Source: CAIZGX01 sp044354975
GTDB lineage: Bacteria; Bacteroidota; Bacteroidia; Flavobacteriales_D; Sanyastnellaceae
Length of the DNA: 24,937 nt
NCBI GenBank assembly: GCA_044354975.1
Contig: JBIKZA010000035.1
Location: forward strand, 1-24,937
Reading direction: 5' to 3'
Shown: piece by piece, positions 1-7,444 of the stretch
How the letters are laid out: the number at the start of each line of letters is the position of its first letter
Position numbering within the stretch: the stretch's first letter is position 1
Position numbers and translations under genes: made by a program
The notes under the pieces: model-generated
The model's input: only the letters and a program-made list of their open reading frames with translations
Database searches by the model: none
Told to the model about the DNA's origin: nothing

Positions 1-2338
1 TGTCATATCCTGTGCTAAATGGATAGCGCGTAGTAGAAGAAACATCGAGCATGTTGTCAATGGTTTCTGTTCCCAAGAGGGTATAGTTCGGCGCAGTTCC
101 ACTGAATAATTTGATGTCTGCTTTTACAATGTTATCTCCTGGAGCACCGTAATCATTGACAATGGAAAATCCATCGGCATGCAGTGGTGCTGTAGTGGTT
201 AATGTGAAAATAATTGGTGTTGCCGTAAAATCATCACCAGCAATTGGGTTTGCCGTTGTTCCCGGTCTAAATACCTCAATACCGTTTGTTAAATTTCCAT
301 CGATGTATAAGTACGGTGTTGCAGTCGGATAGACCGCTGTGTAGGCACCGCCCGTCCAAGTTATAGAGCTCCAATACGTTGGGCCATAAAAATCTGTGAC
401 TGCAGCATAGGTCGAACAATTGATTTCATTCGCGTCCAAGACACCGTCGTTGTCATCATCGATGTCATTGACATCCGTGATATTGTCTCCATCCGTATCT
501 GTGCAGGCACTGATCGTGTTATCAGCGGCATAAAGACCATAGGTTTCAGTGTAAGTAACCAGACCACTTTCGGTAGAAGTTTCGAGGCTATTGATCAATC
601 CATTCGCACCAACGGCACCTGTGAATTGATAATTACTTGTTGAGCTATTTGTTGCACCCGCTTCTTTGGCATCCGAACAAGCGTCGCCGTCAGCATCGAG
701 ATCCAACTGGTTCAATGTTCCATCATTGTCTGTATCTGCAGTACAGTTCGTTAATGGGAAGCTGGATGCAACATAGGTGCTTGTATTTACATCAAAATAA
801 AATTCGGATGCAATACCAGCAAGGATGTTTGCAGCAAGCACACCATAGACACGGTAATATTTATAGTTGCCTGCATTGGTGGTAACCGTAAATTTATTTG
901 AATTGGTGAGTGAAACACCACCATTTGCGGTGATGTTTGTCGCATTTGCCGGGGACGCGATTGCTGCAGTAAGATCCGTCCAAGCAAGGTTGTCATTCGA
1001 CCCTTGTAACTTGATACTTGATGCAGTTGCGGCAAAAATTTGAGTGGCGCTTGTTTTTTTAATGTACAATGCATCGAGTTGCACGGGTTGAGAAAAAGTT
1101 ACTTTGAAAAGTTCATTGTTCAATTGGGATTGAGCAACCGCTGTTGCGAATTGCACCGCAGCTGCAGTGCCATTATTATCTGTGAGTGCACTGAAATCAG
1201 TGTTCGGTGCGAGCGTGTTTAATTGAGAGGAAATTGTAGCATTCAATGTTTTGTTAGAGGTGTTCCAATCATTTGCGGCCATGTAGCAACTTGCTGCTTC
1301 AACGGCATCCAATACACCATCGTTGTCATCATCAATGTCAAGAACATCATTGATGCCATCGGCATCTGTATCAACACAAGCCGCCCAGTTATTCCCAATC
1401 GCATAAGGGCTATAGCTTGAAGTGTAATTGATCGTTCCTGGCGTTCCGCCTTCATACGCATTCAACAATCCATTCGCATTGGTATCAGTCCCTGTAGGGA
1501 AAACGGTCGTGCTTGTCGCTGTAGTTGAGCTTCCGGCTTCAACAGCATCTGAGCAATTATCTCCATCAGAATCGAGATCTAAATGGTTTACGATGTTATC
1601 GCCATCGGTGTCATTGCTGCACGCAGATTTTGGGAATAAGCTTGCTTGATATGCAGGTACATTCACATCAAAATAAAACTCAGTTGCAATCCCTGCTAAC
1701 ACATTGGCAGCAGCTACGCCATAAATTCTGTAATATTTATAGGCTCCAGCATTCGTAGTTAAAACAAATTCATTGGAGTTCGTCAAGGAAACTGAACCAT
1801 TTGCAGTGATGTTTGTGGCATTTGCAGGACATGCAATGGCCGCTGTTAAATCAGTCCAAGAAGTATTGTCATTCGATCCCTGCACTTTCAAACTTGCCGC
1901 TGTGGCTGCAAAAAGTTGAGTAGCACTTGTTTTTTGAAGGTAAATCGCATCTAGTTGTGTTGGAACCAAAAACTCCATCTTAAACAATGCCTTATTTAGT
2001 TGACTTTGCGCTATAGCTGTTGTATATTGAACAGCCGAGTTCACTCCATTTCCATCCGTCAAACCACTCAGGCTCGTATTAGGATTTAATAGGCCTAGCT
2101 CTGAGGTAATTGTTACGAAATCTGATTTTGGAGAGTTATTCCAATTCGCAGTGCTAAAGAAGCAACCTGGCGATTCCACTGCATCCAATACCCCGTCGTT
2201 GTCATCATCTATATCGAGATTATTGACTATACCATCCCCATCGGCATCCTGAGCAAAACTTTGATTACTTGTAAATAACAAAAATGAAACTACTGCCAAT
2301 TGCAATAATTGCTTGCCAAAACTTCTCGAATGTACCAT
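1..2338 (-). CDS. Exported TSP3-repeat / discoidin-like surface protein, C-terminus cut by window edge
   Basis: Reading from the ATG at 2338-2336, the frame stays open for 779 codons to the left edge, so the protein continues outside the window. Residues 1-30 form a signal peptide (basic start, hydrophobic stretch, end at SFAQ). Five calcium-binding thrombospondin type 3-like stretches follow, of the kind DADGDG / DIDDDNDGVLDAVE, starting at residue 31. Between them lie two discoidin (F5/8 type C)-like domains recognisable by KVQGSNDNTSWTDL and YKYYRIYG. The two TSP3-discoidin modules are tandem copies of about 292 codons. After the third strong TSP3 stretch (near 425-500) a different beta-rich domain begins, with no assignment. 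Such proteins in Bacteroidota are commonly adhesins or T9SS cargo with a C-terminal sorting domain; that end is not visible here. Ligand unknown. The start is supported by the signal peptide, not by an RBS. Confidence 0.88.
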   Translation of the reverse strand, partial: MVHSRSFGKQLLQLAVVSFLLFTSNQSFAQDADGDGIVNNLDIDDDNDGVLDAVESPGCFFSTANWNNSPKSDFVTITSELGLLNPNTSLSGLTDGNGVNSAVQYTTAIAQSQLNKALFKMEFLVPTQLDAIYLQKTSATQLFAATAASLKVQGSNDNTSWTDLTAAIACPANATNITANGSVSLTNSNEFVLTTNAGAYKYYRIYGVAAANVLAGIATEFYFDVNVPAYQASLFPKSACSNDTDGDNIVNHLDLDSDGDNCSDAVEAGSSTTATSTTVFPTGTDTNANGLLNAYEGGTPGTINYTSSYSPYAIGNNWAACVDTDADGINDVLDIDDDNDGVLDAVEAASCYMAANDWNTSNKTLNATISSQLNTLAPNTDFSALTDNNGTAAAVQFATAVAQSQLNNELFKVTFSQPVQLDALYIKKTSATQIFAATASSIKLQGSNDNLAWTDLTAAIASPANATNITANGGVSLTNSNKFTVTTNAGNYKYYRVYGVLAANILAGIASEFYFDVNTSTYVASSFPLTNCTADTDNDGTLNQLDLDADGDACSDAKEAGATNSSTSNYQFTGAVGANGLINSLETSTESGLVTYTETYGLYAADNTISACTDTDGDNITDVNDIDDDNDGVLDANEINCSTYAAVTDFYGPTYWSSITWTGGAYTAVYPTATPYLYIDGNLTNGIEVFRPGTTANPIAGDDFTATPIIFTLTTTAPLHADGFSIVNDYGAPGDNIVKADIKLFSGTAPNYTLLGTETIDNMLDVSSTTRYPFSTGYD
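425..2176 (-). repeat. Two tandem ~875-bp modules inside the surface protein gene
   Basis: The segment encoding the DIDDDNDGVLDA stretch occurs at about 2174, 1298 and 425. The spacings are 876 and 873 bp, both multiples of three. The two intervening modules encode clearly homologous protein (discoidin-like domain, then a second TSP3 stretch, then a linker). Their DNA has visibly diverged, with many third-position changes, so this is an old in-frame domain duplication and not a recent or phase-variable repeat. Confidence 0.85.
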
Positions 2339-2451
2339 GCTCTTTTTTTTACGCTTTATTCACATAACCCCGCACTTTATTAACACGCGTAATGAAGTCA
2401 GGATATAGGGACGTAAAATTACCGCGTCAAGACGACGTCAAAATATATCCC

Positions 2452-2473
2452 AATACACATGAAGATGTGTATT
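2452..2473. promoter_or_regulatory. Perfect 9-bp inverted repeat with a 4-nt loop
   Basis: AATACACAT and ATGTGTATT are separated by gaag. The repeat lies 114 bp upstream of the surface-protein start and just before the 12-nt repeat array. It could be an operator for a dimeric regulator or an RNA hairpin. Neither strand has a clean T-run after it, so it is not a typical intrinsic terminator. Confidence 0.45.
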
Positions 2474-2485
2474 CGATAGCGGTTT

Positions 2486-2549
2486 AAAGATTCGTTGAAA
2501 GGTTCTACGAAAGATGTTTCGCAAGGTTCTTTGAAAGGTGCTTCGCAAG
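2486..2549 (+). repeat. 12-nt-period repeat array 1 (non-coding)
   Basis: Five consecutive 12-nt units fit the consensus MAAGRTKYTTCG: aaagattcgttg, aaaggttctacg, aaagatgtttcg, caaggttctttg and aaaggtgcttcg, followed by a final caag. Neighbouring units alternate in type, giving a 24-nt higher-order period. The last three units and the trailing caag match the end of array 2 (6385-6424) almost base for base. Confidence 0.85.
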
Positions 2550-2792
2550 CCGAACTCATTCAATTCAATTGAGGTGATACCGGAGATTTTACCGAGAACA
2601 ATGTTTTTGATATTGCCGTTTACAGAACTTCTCCAGCTGGCGAATATTGGCAGGTAACGCCCTTTTTCAAATCGCTTGCACTAATGGTCTCAAGCGTTTC
2701 ATTAAGACTGCTTTTATTTGGATTGAAATCCTGAATTAAATGGTCGTAATTCAAGTAACCGAGGTATTCCGCAATGATAATGATAACCAATC

Positions 2793-5714
2793 TTGAATAA
2801 ACCACTAAATTTGAGCGTGTCACAATTATGTCTTCAAATTATTCCAGGAGTTCGCAATTTCCTTTGCTGGTCAATTGTCGCGTGGTGTTCATTTTTTACA
2901 GATGGTTCTTCCTTGCAGGCGCAGTCCATTTACGCACAAATGCCACCTTATGACATTAATTCTGGACTTCCTGCCAATGAAGTTTCTGATTTGGTCAAAG
3001 ACCAAAGCGGTTACATCTGGATCGCTACAGAGAAAGGCCTTTCCCGCTTCGACGGTTATCATATCGAGAATTTCAACAGCTCCTCTCACCCCAACATATT
3101 TCACGACAACAGGATAAACCACATTAAAAAAAATGGTGATTTACTTTATTTGCTGACCGAAGCCGACGGGCTCATTTTATTGAATCCGCAAGAACTCACT
3201 TTCAAAAAACTTTCAATCGACAAGCCTTTATCCATAGCCTTTTCAAACGACACAACGGCATTTCTTTTCGATACCGGACTTCTAATTGTTAAACAGAATA
3301 ACAGAATATTATTCAAAGAAACAACTGCTGTTGGACCTAAAGCAAGTGTCTTGATTTACCAAGGGGACCTTTTATTTTCCGCCAACAAATCTGACATTTA
3401 TCGCATCAACCTTGGCAACCCATCGGAACGAATAAAAATTCCCATGCCAACCAGTAGGACTTCTGGGAATCTCATACTTTCGCCAAGGCACGGAGTTATT
3501 AACTGGAATGGCTGGCGGGTATTCATACTGAAGAATAACGAATTTGTTGAACATCCAGAATTAATTGATAAAACAGGAGTGAGTTTTTTCGATGAAGAAT
3601 CTTCGGGAGCCATCATCCGAATTGAAAACAACACAATTCCCCATGTCACCCTTCATGGTAATTATTACGCACTGCTTTTCGGAAAAGATTCAAACCTTCA
3701 GTACCGCTGTATCTGCCGAGTAAATGAAAATGCAGTATTCGTTGGAACTAACCAAGGGATGATTCTCGTGTCCTATCAACCAGCCCTTTCAGAAAAAGCA
3801 ATTGATAACCCACCGACAGAACGAAACGAGGCCCTTGTGCGACGAAGAATTATTGAACACAACAATAAACGTTACTTTTTGGGATTTCCGAATATACTTG
3901 AGCAAAACGAACGAGGTGAAACGGGGCTTCTCACTGACACAACCTTTTCATCTTATGACGGCCTTGTATTCAATGAGCAATTGTATTTCACTACAGAAGG
4001 CCGCCGCACCCTCGTTAGCTTGGATTTAAAAACAAAAAAAATCACCACACACATTCGCGATGACATCAGAGATGACGCGACAATGCGAGACATTTCTATT
4101 TTTTCAGACTCTCTGCTTCTGATGACAGGTGAAAACAAAATAACTTCTTACAACCCTGCGAATAAACAAGTGCAAGAATTCAGTTTAGAATCTGGAATTA
4201 CAGCTTACACAGCCAACCAAATAGGAAAAAGCAATCTTATTCTTTTGGGCACAAGTCATGGGCTCTATCGCATTCAATTAACGCGCAACAAAGGATTCGA
4301 ATTCATAGACCACCCGTGCAGCAGCCTCGTTGAAATAAAAGACATTCTTTTCCGTGAAAACCAGAATGAAATCTGGCTGGCCACAAATACGGGAGTGGCA
4401 GTGGTTCAATTGAGCGATTTTAAAATCAAACGAATTTATAGCAGTGCTTTCGAAATCTCTCATCCGAAAGTTACTGCATTGATTGAAGATTACAACGGTT
4501 GTATTTGGGCATCTACTTATCTCGGAATAACGGTTTACAATACAAACGACGAATCCATTCGGTTTTTAAACAAATCACATGGTTTAATTAACAAAGAGTT
4601 CAATTACTATTCGTCATGTATACTCGAGAACGGCAACCTAATTTTCGGAGGCCTCAACGGTTTTGAAGTTATTAATCCGCTTAAATTGAATGACTTTCAG
4701 TATTCCAAAACCTTTCATATTTCAGGAATTGAGCATATTCAAACCGATAGAACAAAACAATTTTCGAATTACCAGGAAGGGCAAACCATTTCCTTTCGAA
4801 CGGGAATTGAATCTATTGTGATTCACCTATCTCATTTAGACTACCAATATAAAAAAGGTTATTCGTTTCGTTACACTATTGACGGTAAGAATTGGTTTCA
4901 AACCGATGATAAAGGAAGCATTGTTTTATCTGATCTTACTTATGGTGAATACACCTTAAAAATTCAAATGTTTGACCCTTTCGGAAGGCTGGTTACAGAG
5001 AAATCATTTCCAATTGTATCAACCGCCCCTTTTTATGTAAAGACAAGCTTTCACGTCTTTTTTGCACTATTTGTGGTGGCAATACTCGTATTGCTTTGGT
5101 TAAATATTCTAAAGTCTATGCGCATTCGAACAAATACCAAAGCGAGGATTGCCATGGACCTTCACGACGAATCGGGAACCATACTCACACGCTTATTACT
5201 CATTAGCAAAAAATCAAAATTCGAAGCGAAGGAAAAAGAACTCATACAAAGTGGATTGAAAGAAGCCTTGTATAGTTTCCGAACCTACCTTGATTCCATT
5301 TCGAATAAAAGCCATACGCTACAAGACCTTTCAGATGACTTGAAGGAATTTATAGCTTCCTCATGTTCCGACGGAGACCTAAAGTTTAAATTCAAAATAG
5401 ATTTCGACCGAAATTACAGGCTCGACCGTGAACTTTTTAGAGACCTAAAATTATCGGTCTATGAAATTATGACAAACTGTCTCAAGCATTCTAATGCCAC
5501 TCTGATTTCATTGAACCTTCAGGCGGAAAATAAAACCATATTCATGAATATCACAGACGACGGCATTTGTGACCTTTCACATCTCGAATCTCAAAAAGGC
5601 AATGGCATTCGGAACATTGCAAAACGCATTAGACGAAACAACGGTTGGGTCAGACATTTTATTCAAGAAGGACAAACAGGATTAACAATAGAAATTAAAC
5701 TTCCCATTTTGTGA
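2793..5714 (+). CDS. Reg_prop / Y_Y_Y two-component sensor histidine kinase
   Basis: A 973-residue membrane sensor kinase. A hydrophobic N-terminal segment ending near LQAQS should export a large periplasmic beta-propeller. That region carries Reg_prop-type repeats (DQSGYIWIATEKGLSRFDG near residue 70; IWLATNTGV; EDYNGCIWASTYLGITVY). A Y_Y_Y domain follows (YSFRYTIDGKNWF), then one membrane helix at about 752-773. The cytoplasmic part has a HisKA_3 H-box, DLHDESG, with phospho-acceptor H791, and a HATPase with N-box Asn895 and a GNGIRNI glycine loop. The first glycine box reads DDGIC where DxGxG is usual. The start is uncertain: the longest frame opens at TTG 2793, with TTG 2811 and GTG 2817 as alternatives and no in-frame ATG before the exported domain. 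The stop overlaps the next gene by 4 nt, so the two are co-translated. Signal unknown; propeller sensors of this kind in Bacteroidota often respond to oligosaccharides. Confidence 0.9.
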   Translation: MNKPLNLSVSQLCLQIIPGVRNFLCWSIVAWCSFFTDGSSLQAQSIYAQMPPYDINSGLPANEVSDLVKDQSGYIWIATEKGLSRFDGYHIENFNSSSHPNIFHDNRINHIKKNGDLLYLLTEADGLILLNPQELTFKKLSIDKPLSIAFSNDTTAFLFDTGLLIVKQNNRILFKETTAVGPKASVLIYQGDLLFSANKSDIYRINLGNPSERIKIPMPTSRTSGNLILSPRHGVINWNGWRVFILKNNEFVEHPELIDKTGVSFFDEESSGAIIRIENNTIPHVTLHGNYYALLFGKDSNLQYRCICRVNENAVFVGTNQGMILVSYQPALSEKAIDNPPTERNEALVRRRIIEHNNKRYFLGFPNILEQNERGETGLLTDTTFSSYDGLVFNEQLYFTTEGRRTLVSLDLKTKKITTHIRDDIRDDATMRDISIFSDSLLLMTGENKITSYNPANKQVQEFSLESGITAYTANQIGKSNLILLGTSHGLYRIQLTRNKGFEFIDHPCSSLVEIKDILFRENQNEIWLATNTGVAVVQLSDFKIKRIYSSAFEISHPKVTALIEDYNGCIWASTYLGITVYNTNDESIRFLNKSHGLINKEFNYYSSCILENGNLIFGGLNGFEVINPLKLNDFQYSKTFHISGIEHIQTDRTKQFSNYQEGQTISFRTGIESIVIHLSHLDYQYKKGYSFRYTIDGKNWFQTDDKGSIVLSDLTYGEYTLKIQMFDPFGRLVTEKSFPIVSTAPFYVKTSFHVFFALFVVAILVLLWLNILKSMRIRTNTKARIAMDLHDESGTILTRLLLISKKSKFEAKEKELIQSGLKEALYSFRTYLDSISNKSHTLQDLSDDLKEFIASSCSDGDLKFKFKIDFDRNYRLDRELFRDLKLSVYEIMTNCLKHSNATLISLNLQAENKTIFMNITDDGICDLSHLESQKGNGIRNIAKRIRRNNGWVRHFIQEGQTGLTIEIKLPIL

Positions 5715-6325
5715 AAAACATCATCATTATTGAAGACGACATACATCTCGCTCGATTAATGCAAGAGAGCGTTAATGAGATTGAAAACATGTCCTGCAAA
5801 CAGATTTTCACTAACCCTCTGGACTTTCTGAATAATCCGGTTGAAGCCGACATTTATTTGCTTGATATTGTTATGCCCGAAATGAACGGCATTGAAGCCA
5901 TTGAACGCATACTAAAATTGTATCCGAATGCTTCTATTGTCATGAATACCATTAAAGACGATTCTGAAACCATCTTTAAAGCCCTACAATTGGGGGCTTC
6001 GGGGTACATTGACAAACAAAGTTTCGAAATGAATTTTAAAGAAGTTTTCGAGAGTATTGAAAATGGTGGGGCGTATATGACTCCAAAGATTGCTCGACAA
6101 GTCATTTCGTTTTTTAATCAGCCTAAAAACATTTCCGAGCAACTCACCGAACGCGAAAAAGACGTTGTCAATGGAATTCTCGATGGGCTCAGCTACAAAC
6201 TCATCGCAGACCGCTACTCCATTGCAATAAATACCGTTCGCATGAACGTGAAGCGAATCTACCGGAAACTTGAAATTAATTCGAAGTCAGAATTGTTTAA
6301 AATGATGGGTGGGAGGGGGAAATAG
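5711..6325 (+). CDS. LuxR/NarL-family response regulator
   Basis: A 204-residue regulator and the likely partner of the overlapping kinase. The receiver domain (about 1-120) has the acidic pocket E8/D9/D10, phospho-acceptor D52 in LLDIVMPEMNG, T80 and K102 (GYIDK). The C-terminal LuxR-type helix-turn-helix spans about 144-198, with LTEREKDVVNGI at its start and NTVRMNVKRIYRKL as the recognition region. Translation starts at GTG 5711 within the GTGA overlap with the kinase stop. All key residues are present, so it should be active. Targets are unknown; the neighbouring lipoprotein and fucosidase genes are the simplest candidates. Confidence 0.93.
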   Translation: MKNIIIIEDDIHLARLMQESVNEIENMSCKQIFTNPLDFLNNPVEADIYLLDIVMPEMNGIEAIERILKLYPNASIVMNTIKDDSETIFKALQLGASGYIDKQSFEMNFKEVFESIENGGAYMTPKIARQVISFFNQPKNISEQLTEREKDVVNGILDGLSYKLIADRYSIAINTVRMNVKRIYRKLEINSKSELFKMMGGRGK

Positions 6326-6348
6326 TTACCACTTCGTTAGATGCGGAA

Positions 6349-6424
6349 CAAGATTCTTCGAAAGGTGTTTCACAAGATTCTCCGAAAGATGTTTCACAAG
6401 ATTCTTCGAAAGGTGCTGCGCAAG
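6349..6424 (+). repeat. 12-nt-period repeat array 2 (between regulator and lipoprotein genes)
   Basis: Six units in a row follow the same consensus as array 1: caagattcttcg, aaaggtgtttca, caagattctccg, aaagatgtttca, caagattcttcg and aaaggtgctgcg, then caag. A weaker unit may precede at 6337. Read in frame it would encode QDSSKGVSQDSPKDVS and then a TAG stop at 6427, the same peptide type as the linker of the next gene. No start codon is apparent for it. It lies 23 nt after the regulator stop. Confidence 0.85.
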
Positions 6425-6495
6425 TTTAGTATTTCAGAATCACACACTATTGCCGAAAATTTATCGTTGCCCCTATTCACTTGAATTTTACTGAC

Positions 6496-7428
6496 ATGAA
6501 TAAACTTTCCTATTTCTTTAAATTCGGAACCGTAGCGCTGGTTATTGCGGCGGCGGTGCAATGTTCGAGTGTTACACAAGATTCTTCGAAAGATGCTATG
6601 CAAGATTCTTCGAAAGATGCTCCGCAAGATGCTTCGCAAGATGCCGAAGGCAAGATTCACAGAGTGAAAGATGTTTCACAAGATGCTTCGCAAGAGAATG
6701 CGGAAGGGAATACGGTGGCGACGAGATTTAATGTTCCGGTGGGTTATACAAGGAGAGCATATGCTATCGGGACGTTCGGGAATTATTTGCAGCAGCTGCC
6801 GCTGAAGCCAGCAGGGACGTTAACCAAGCGATACAACGGAGAAACGAAACCGAACAAAGTAGCCGCAGCTGTAATAGATATTTCGGTTGGAAATTCAGAT
6901 TTGCAGCAATGTGCCGATGCCATTATGCGTCTTCGTGCGGAATGGTTGTTTTCGGAAAAACGATTTAACGATATTTCCTTCAATCTAACAAACGGATTCA
7001 AAATGAAATATTCTGAATGGAAGCAAGGGAAGCGATTGAATGCGGCATGCAACGGATGGAATACAGGAGGAACTGCCTCTGAATCGCACGACGATTTCAT
7101 GAATTACATGAAAAAGATTTTCACCTACGCAGGAACACTTTCACTGTCGAAAGAACTTCAAACCAAGAACATTGCAAACCTCGAGGCAGGCGATGTATTT
7201 ATTAAAGGCGGATCTCCTGGACATGCAGTAATTGTTTTAGACGTTGCTGAAGGAAGGGAAGGAAAAGTCTTCCTCCTTGCACAAAGCTACATGCCCGCGC
7301 AAGACATTGAAATTTTAAAGAATCTGAATAACGCTGGAATGTCTCCGTGGTTCAAGGCCAGCGAAATGGGCATACTCGATACCCCCGAGTACGATTTCGA
7401 TTGGAGTCAATTGAAGACGTGGCCATGA
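6496..7428 (+). CDS. DUF4846-family lipoprotein with repeat-encoded linker
   Basis: A 310-residue lipoprotein starting at ATG 6496. An in-frame TTG lies 15 nt upstream, but the ATG gives the better signal peptide. Residues 1-22 form a lipoprotein signal with lipobox AVQC and Cys23 as the lipidation site. A hydrophilic linker follows, built from 8-residue repeats (QDSSKDAM, QDSSKDAP, then QDAS units), about residues 28-70. The rest matches my recollection of the DUF4846 family: AVIDISVGNSDLQQCADAIM, RLRAEWLF, IFTYAGTLSL, GDVFIKGGSPGHAVIVLDV and LLAQSYMPAQDIEIL. The GDVF...GSPGHAV region resembles NlpC/P60- or amidase-like folds, but catalytic function is not established. The fucosidase follows after a 16-nt gap, suggesting co-transcription. 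The linker DNA is the third 12-nt array. Confidence 0.85.
   Translation: MNKLSYFFKFGTVALVIAAAVQCSSVTQDSSKDAMQDSSKDAPQDASQDAEGKIHRVKDVSQDASQENAEGNTVATRFNVPVGYTRRAYAIGTFGNYLQQLPLKPAGTLTKRYNGETKPNKVAAAVIDISVGNSDLQQCADAIMRLRAEWLFSEKRFNDISFNLTNGFKMKYSEWKQGKRLNAACNGWNTGGTASESHDDFMNYMKKIFTYAGTLSLSKELQTKNIANLEAGDVFIKGGSPGHAVIVLDVAEGREGKVFLLAQSYMPAQDIEILKNLNNAGMSPWFKASEMGILDTPEYDFDWSQLKTWP
6577..6690 (+). repeat. 12-nt-period repeat array 3 (inside the lipoprotein gene)
   Basis: Units caagattcttcg, aaagatgctatg, caagattcttcg, aaagatgctccg, caagatgcttcg and caagatgccgaa run from 6577 to 6648. After an 18-nt interruption, aaagatgtttca and caagatgcttcg follow at 6667-6690. The units are in frame and encode the Gln/Asp/Ser/Lys/Ala linker. 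Array 3 shares unit sequences exactly with array 2. Confidence 0.85.
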
Positions 7429-7444
7429 GTGATTATATTTGAAG

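Larger units (their letters stand above)
2339..2792. other. 454-bp gap between divergent surface-protein and sensor-kinase genes
   Basis: This gap separates two outward-facing genes and should hold both promoters, but I find no convincing Bacteroidota-type promoter (TTTG, spacer, TAnnTTTG). It contains a 9-bp inverted repeat at 2452-2473, a 12-nt-period repeat array at 2486-2549, and a possible broken small gene on the minus strand (2438-2823). The 2341-2350 stretch, directly upstream of the surface-protein ATG, is A-rich on that gene's strand, which is usual for translation starts in this phylum. Confidence 0.6.
2438..2823 (-). pseudogene. Possible frameshifted remnant of a small unidentified gene
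   Basis: On the minus strand an open frame starts at a GTG at 2823 and gives a 68-residue product with a hydrophobic patch (RLVIIIIAEYLGYL), then DFNPNKSSLNETLE and DLKKGVTCQYSPAGEV, stopping at 2620. A one-base shift near 2625-2632 would continue into a second open stretch reading VNGNIKNIVLGKISG and SIELNEFG. That stretch then runs through the 12-nt repeat array to a stop at 2438-2440. Composition is protein-like across the join, which suggests a gene broken by a single-base change. I do not recognise the family. Against it: the opposite strand is also mostly open in the codon-aligned frame, and the 5' end overlaps the sensor kinase start. Confidence 0.22.

Noticed and set aside
637..1758. 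Several plus- and minus-strand frames of 60-95 residues at the left end
   Set aside because: They are shadows of the edge-truncated surface-protein gene, whose full frame explains the region with a signal peptide and TSP3 repeats.
425..2176. Recent or phase-variable tandem repeat in the surface-protein gene
   Set aside because: The two modules differ at many third positions, so this is an old domain duplication.
6309..6660. Cys/Arg/Phe-rich open frames across array 2 and array 3 on both strands (6309-6494 plus, 6394-6660 minus)
   Set aside because: Their periodic composition is the off-frame translation of the 12-nt repeat; they overlap the better-supported lipoprotein gene and have no signal or family features.
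2486..6690. CRISPR array in the 12-nt-period repeats
   Set aside because: Units are directly tandem with no unique spacers, the unit is too short, and no cas gene is nearby.
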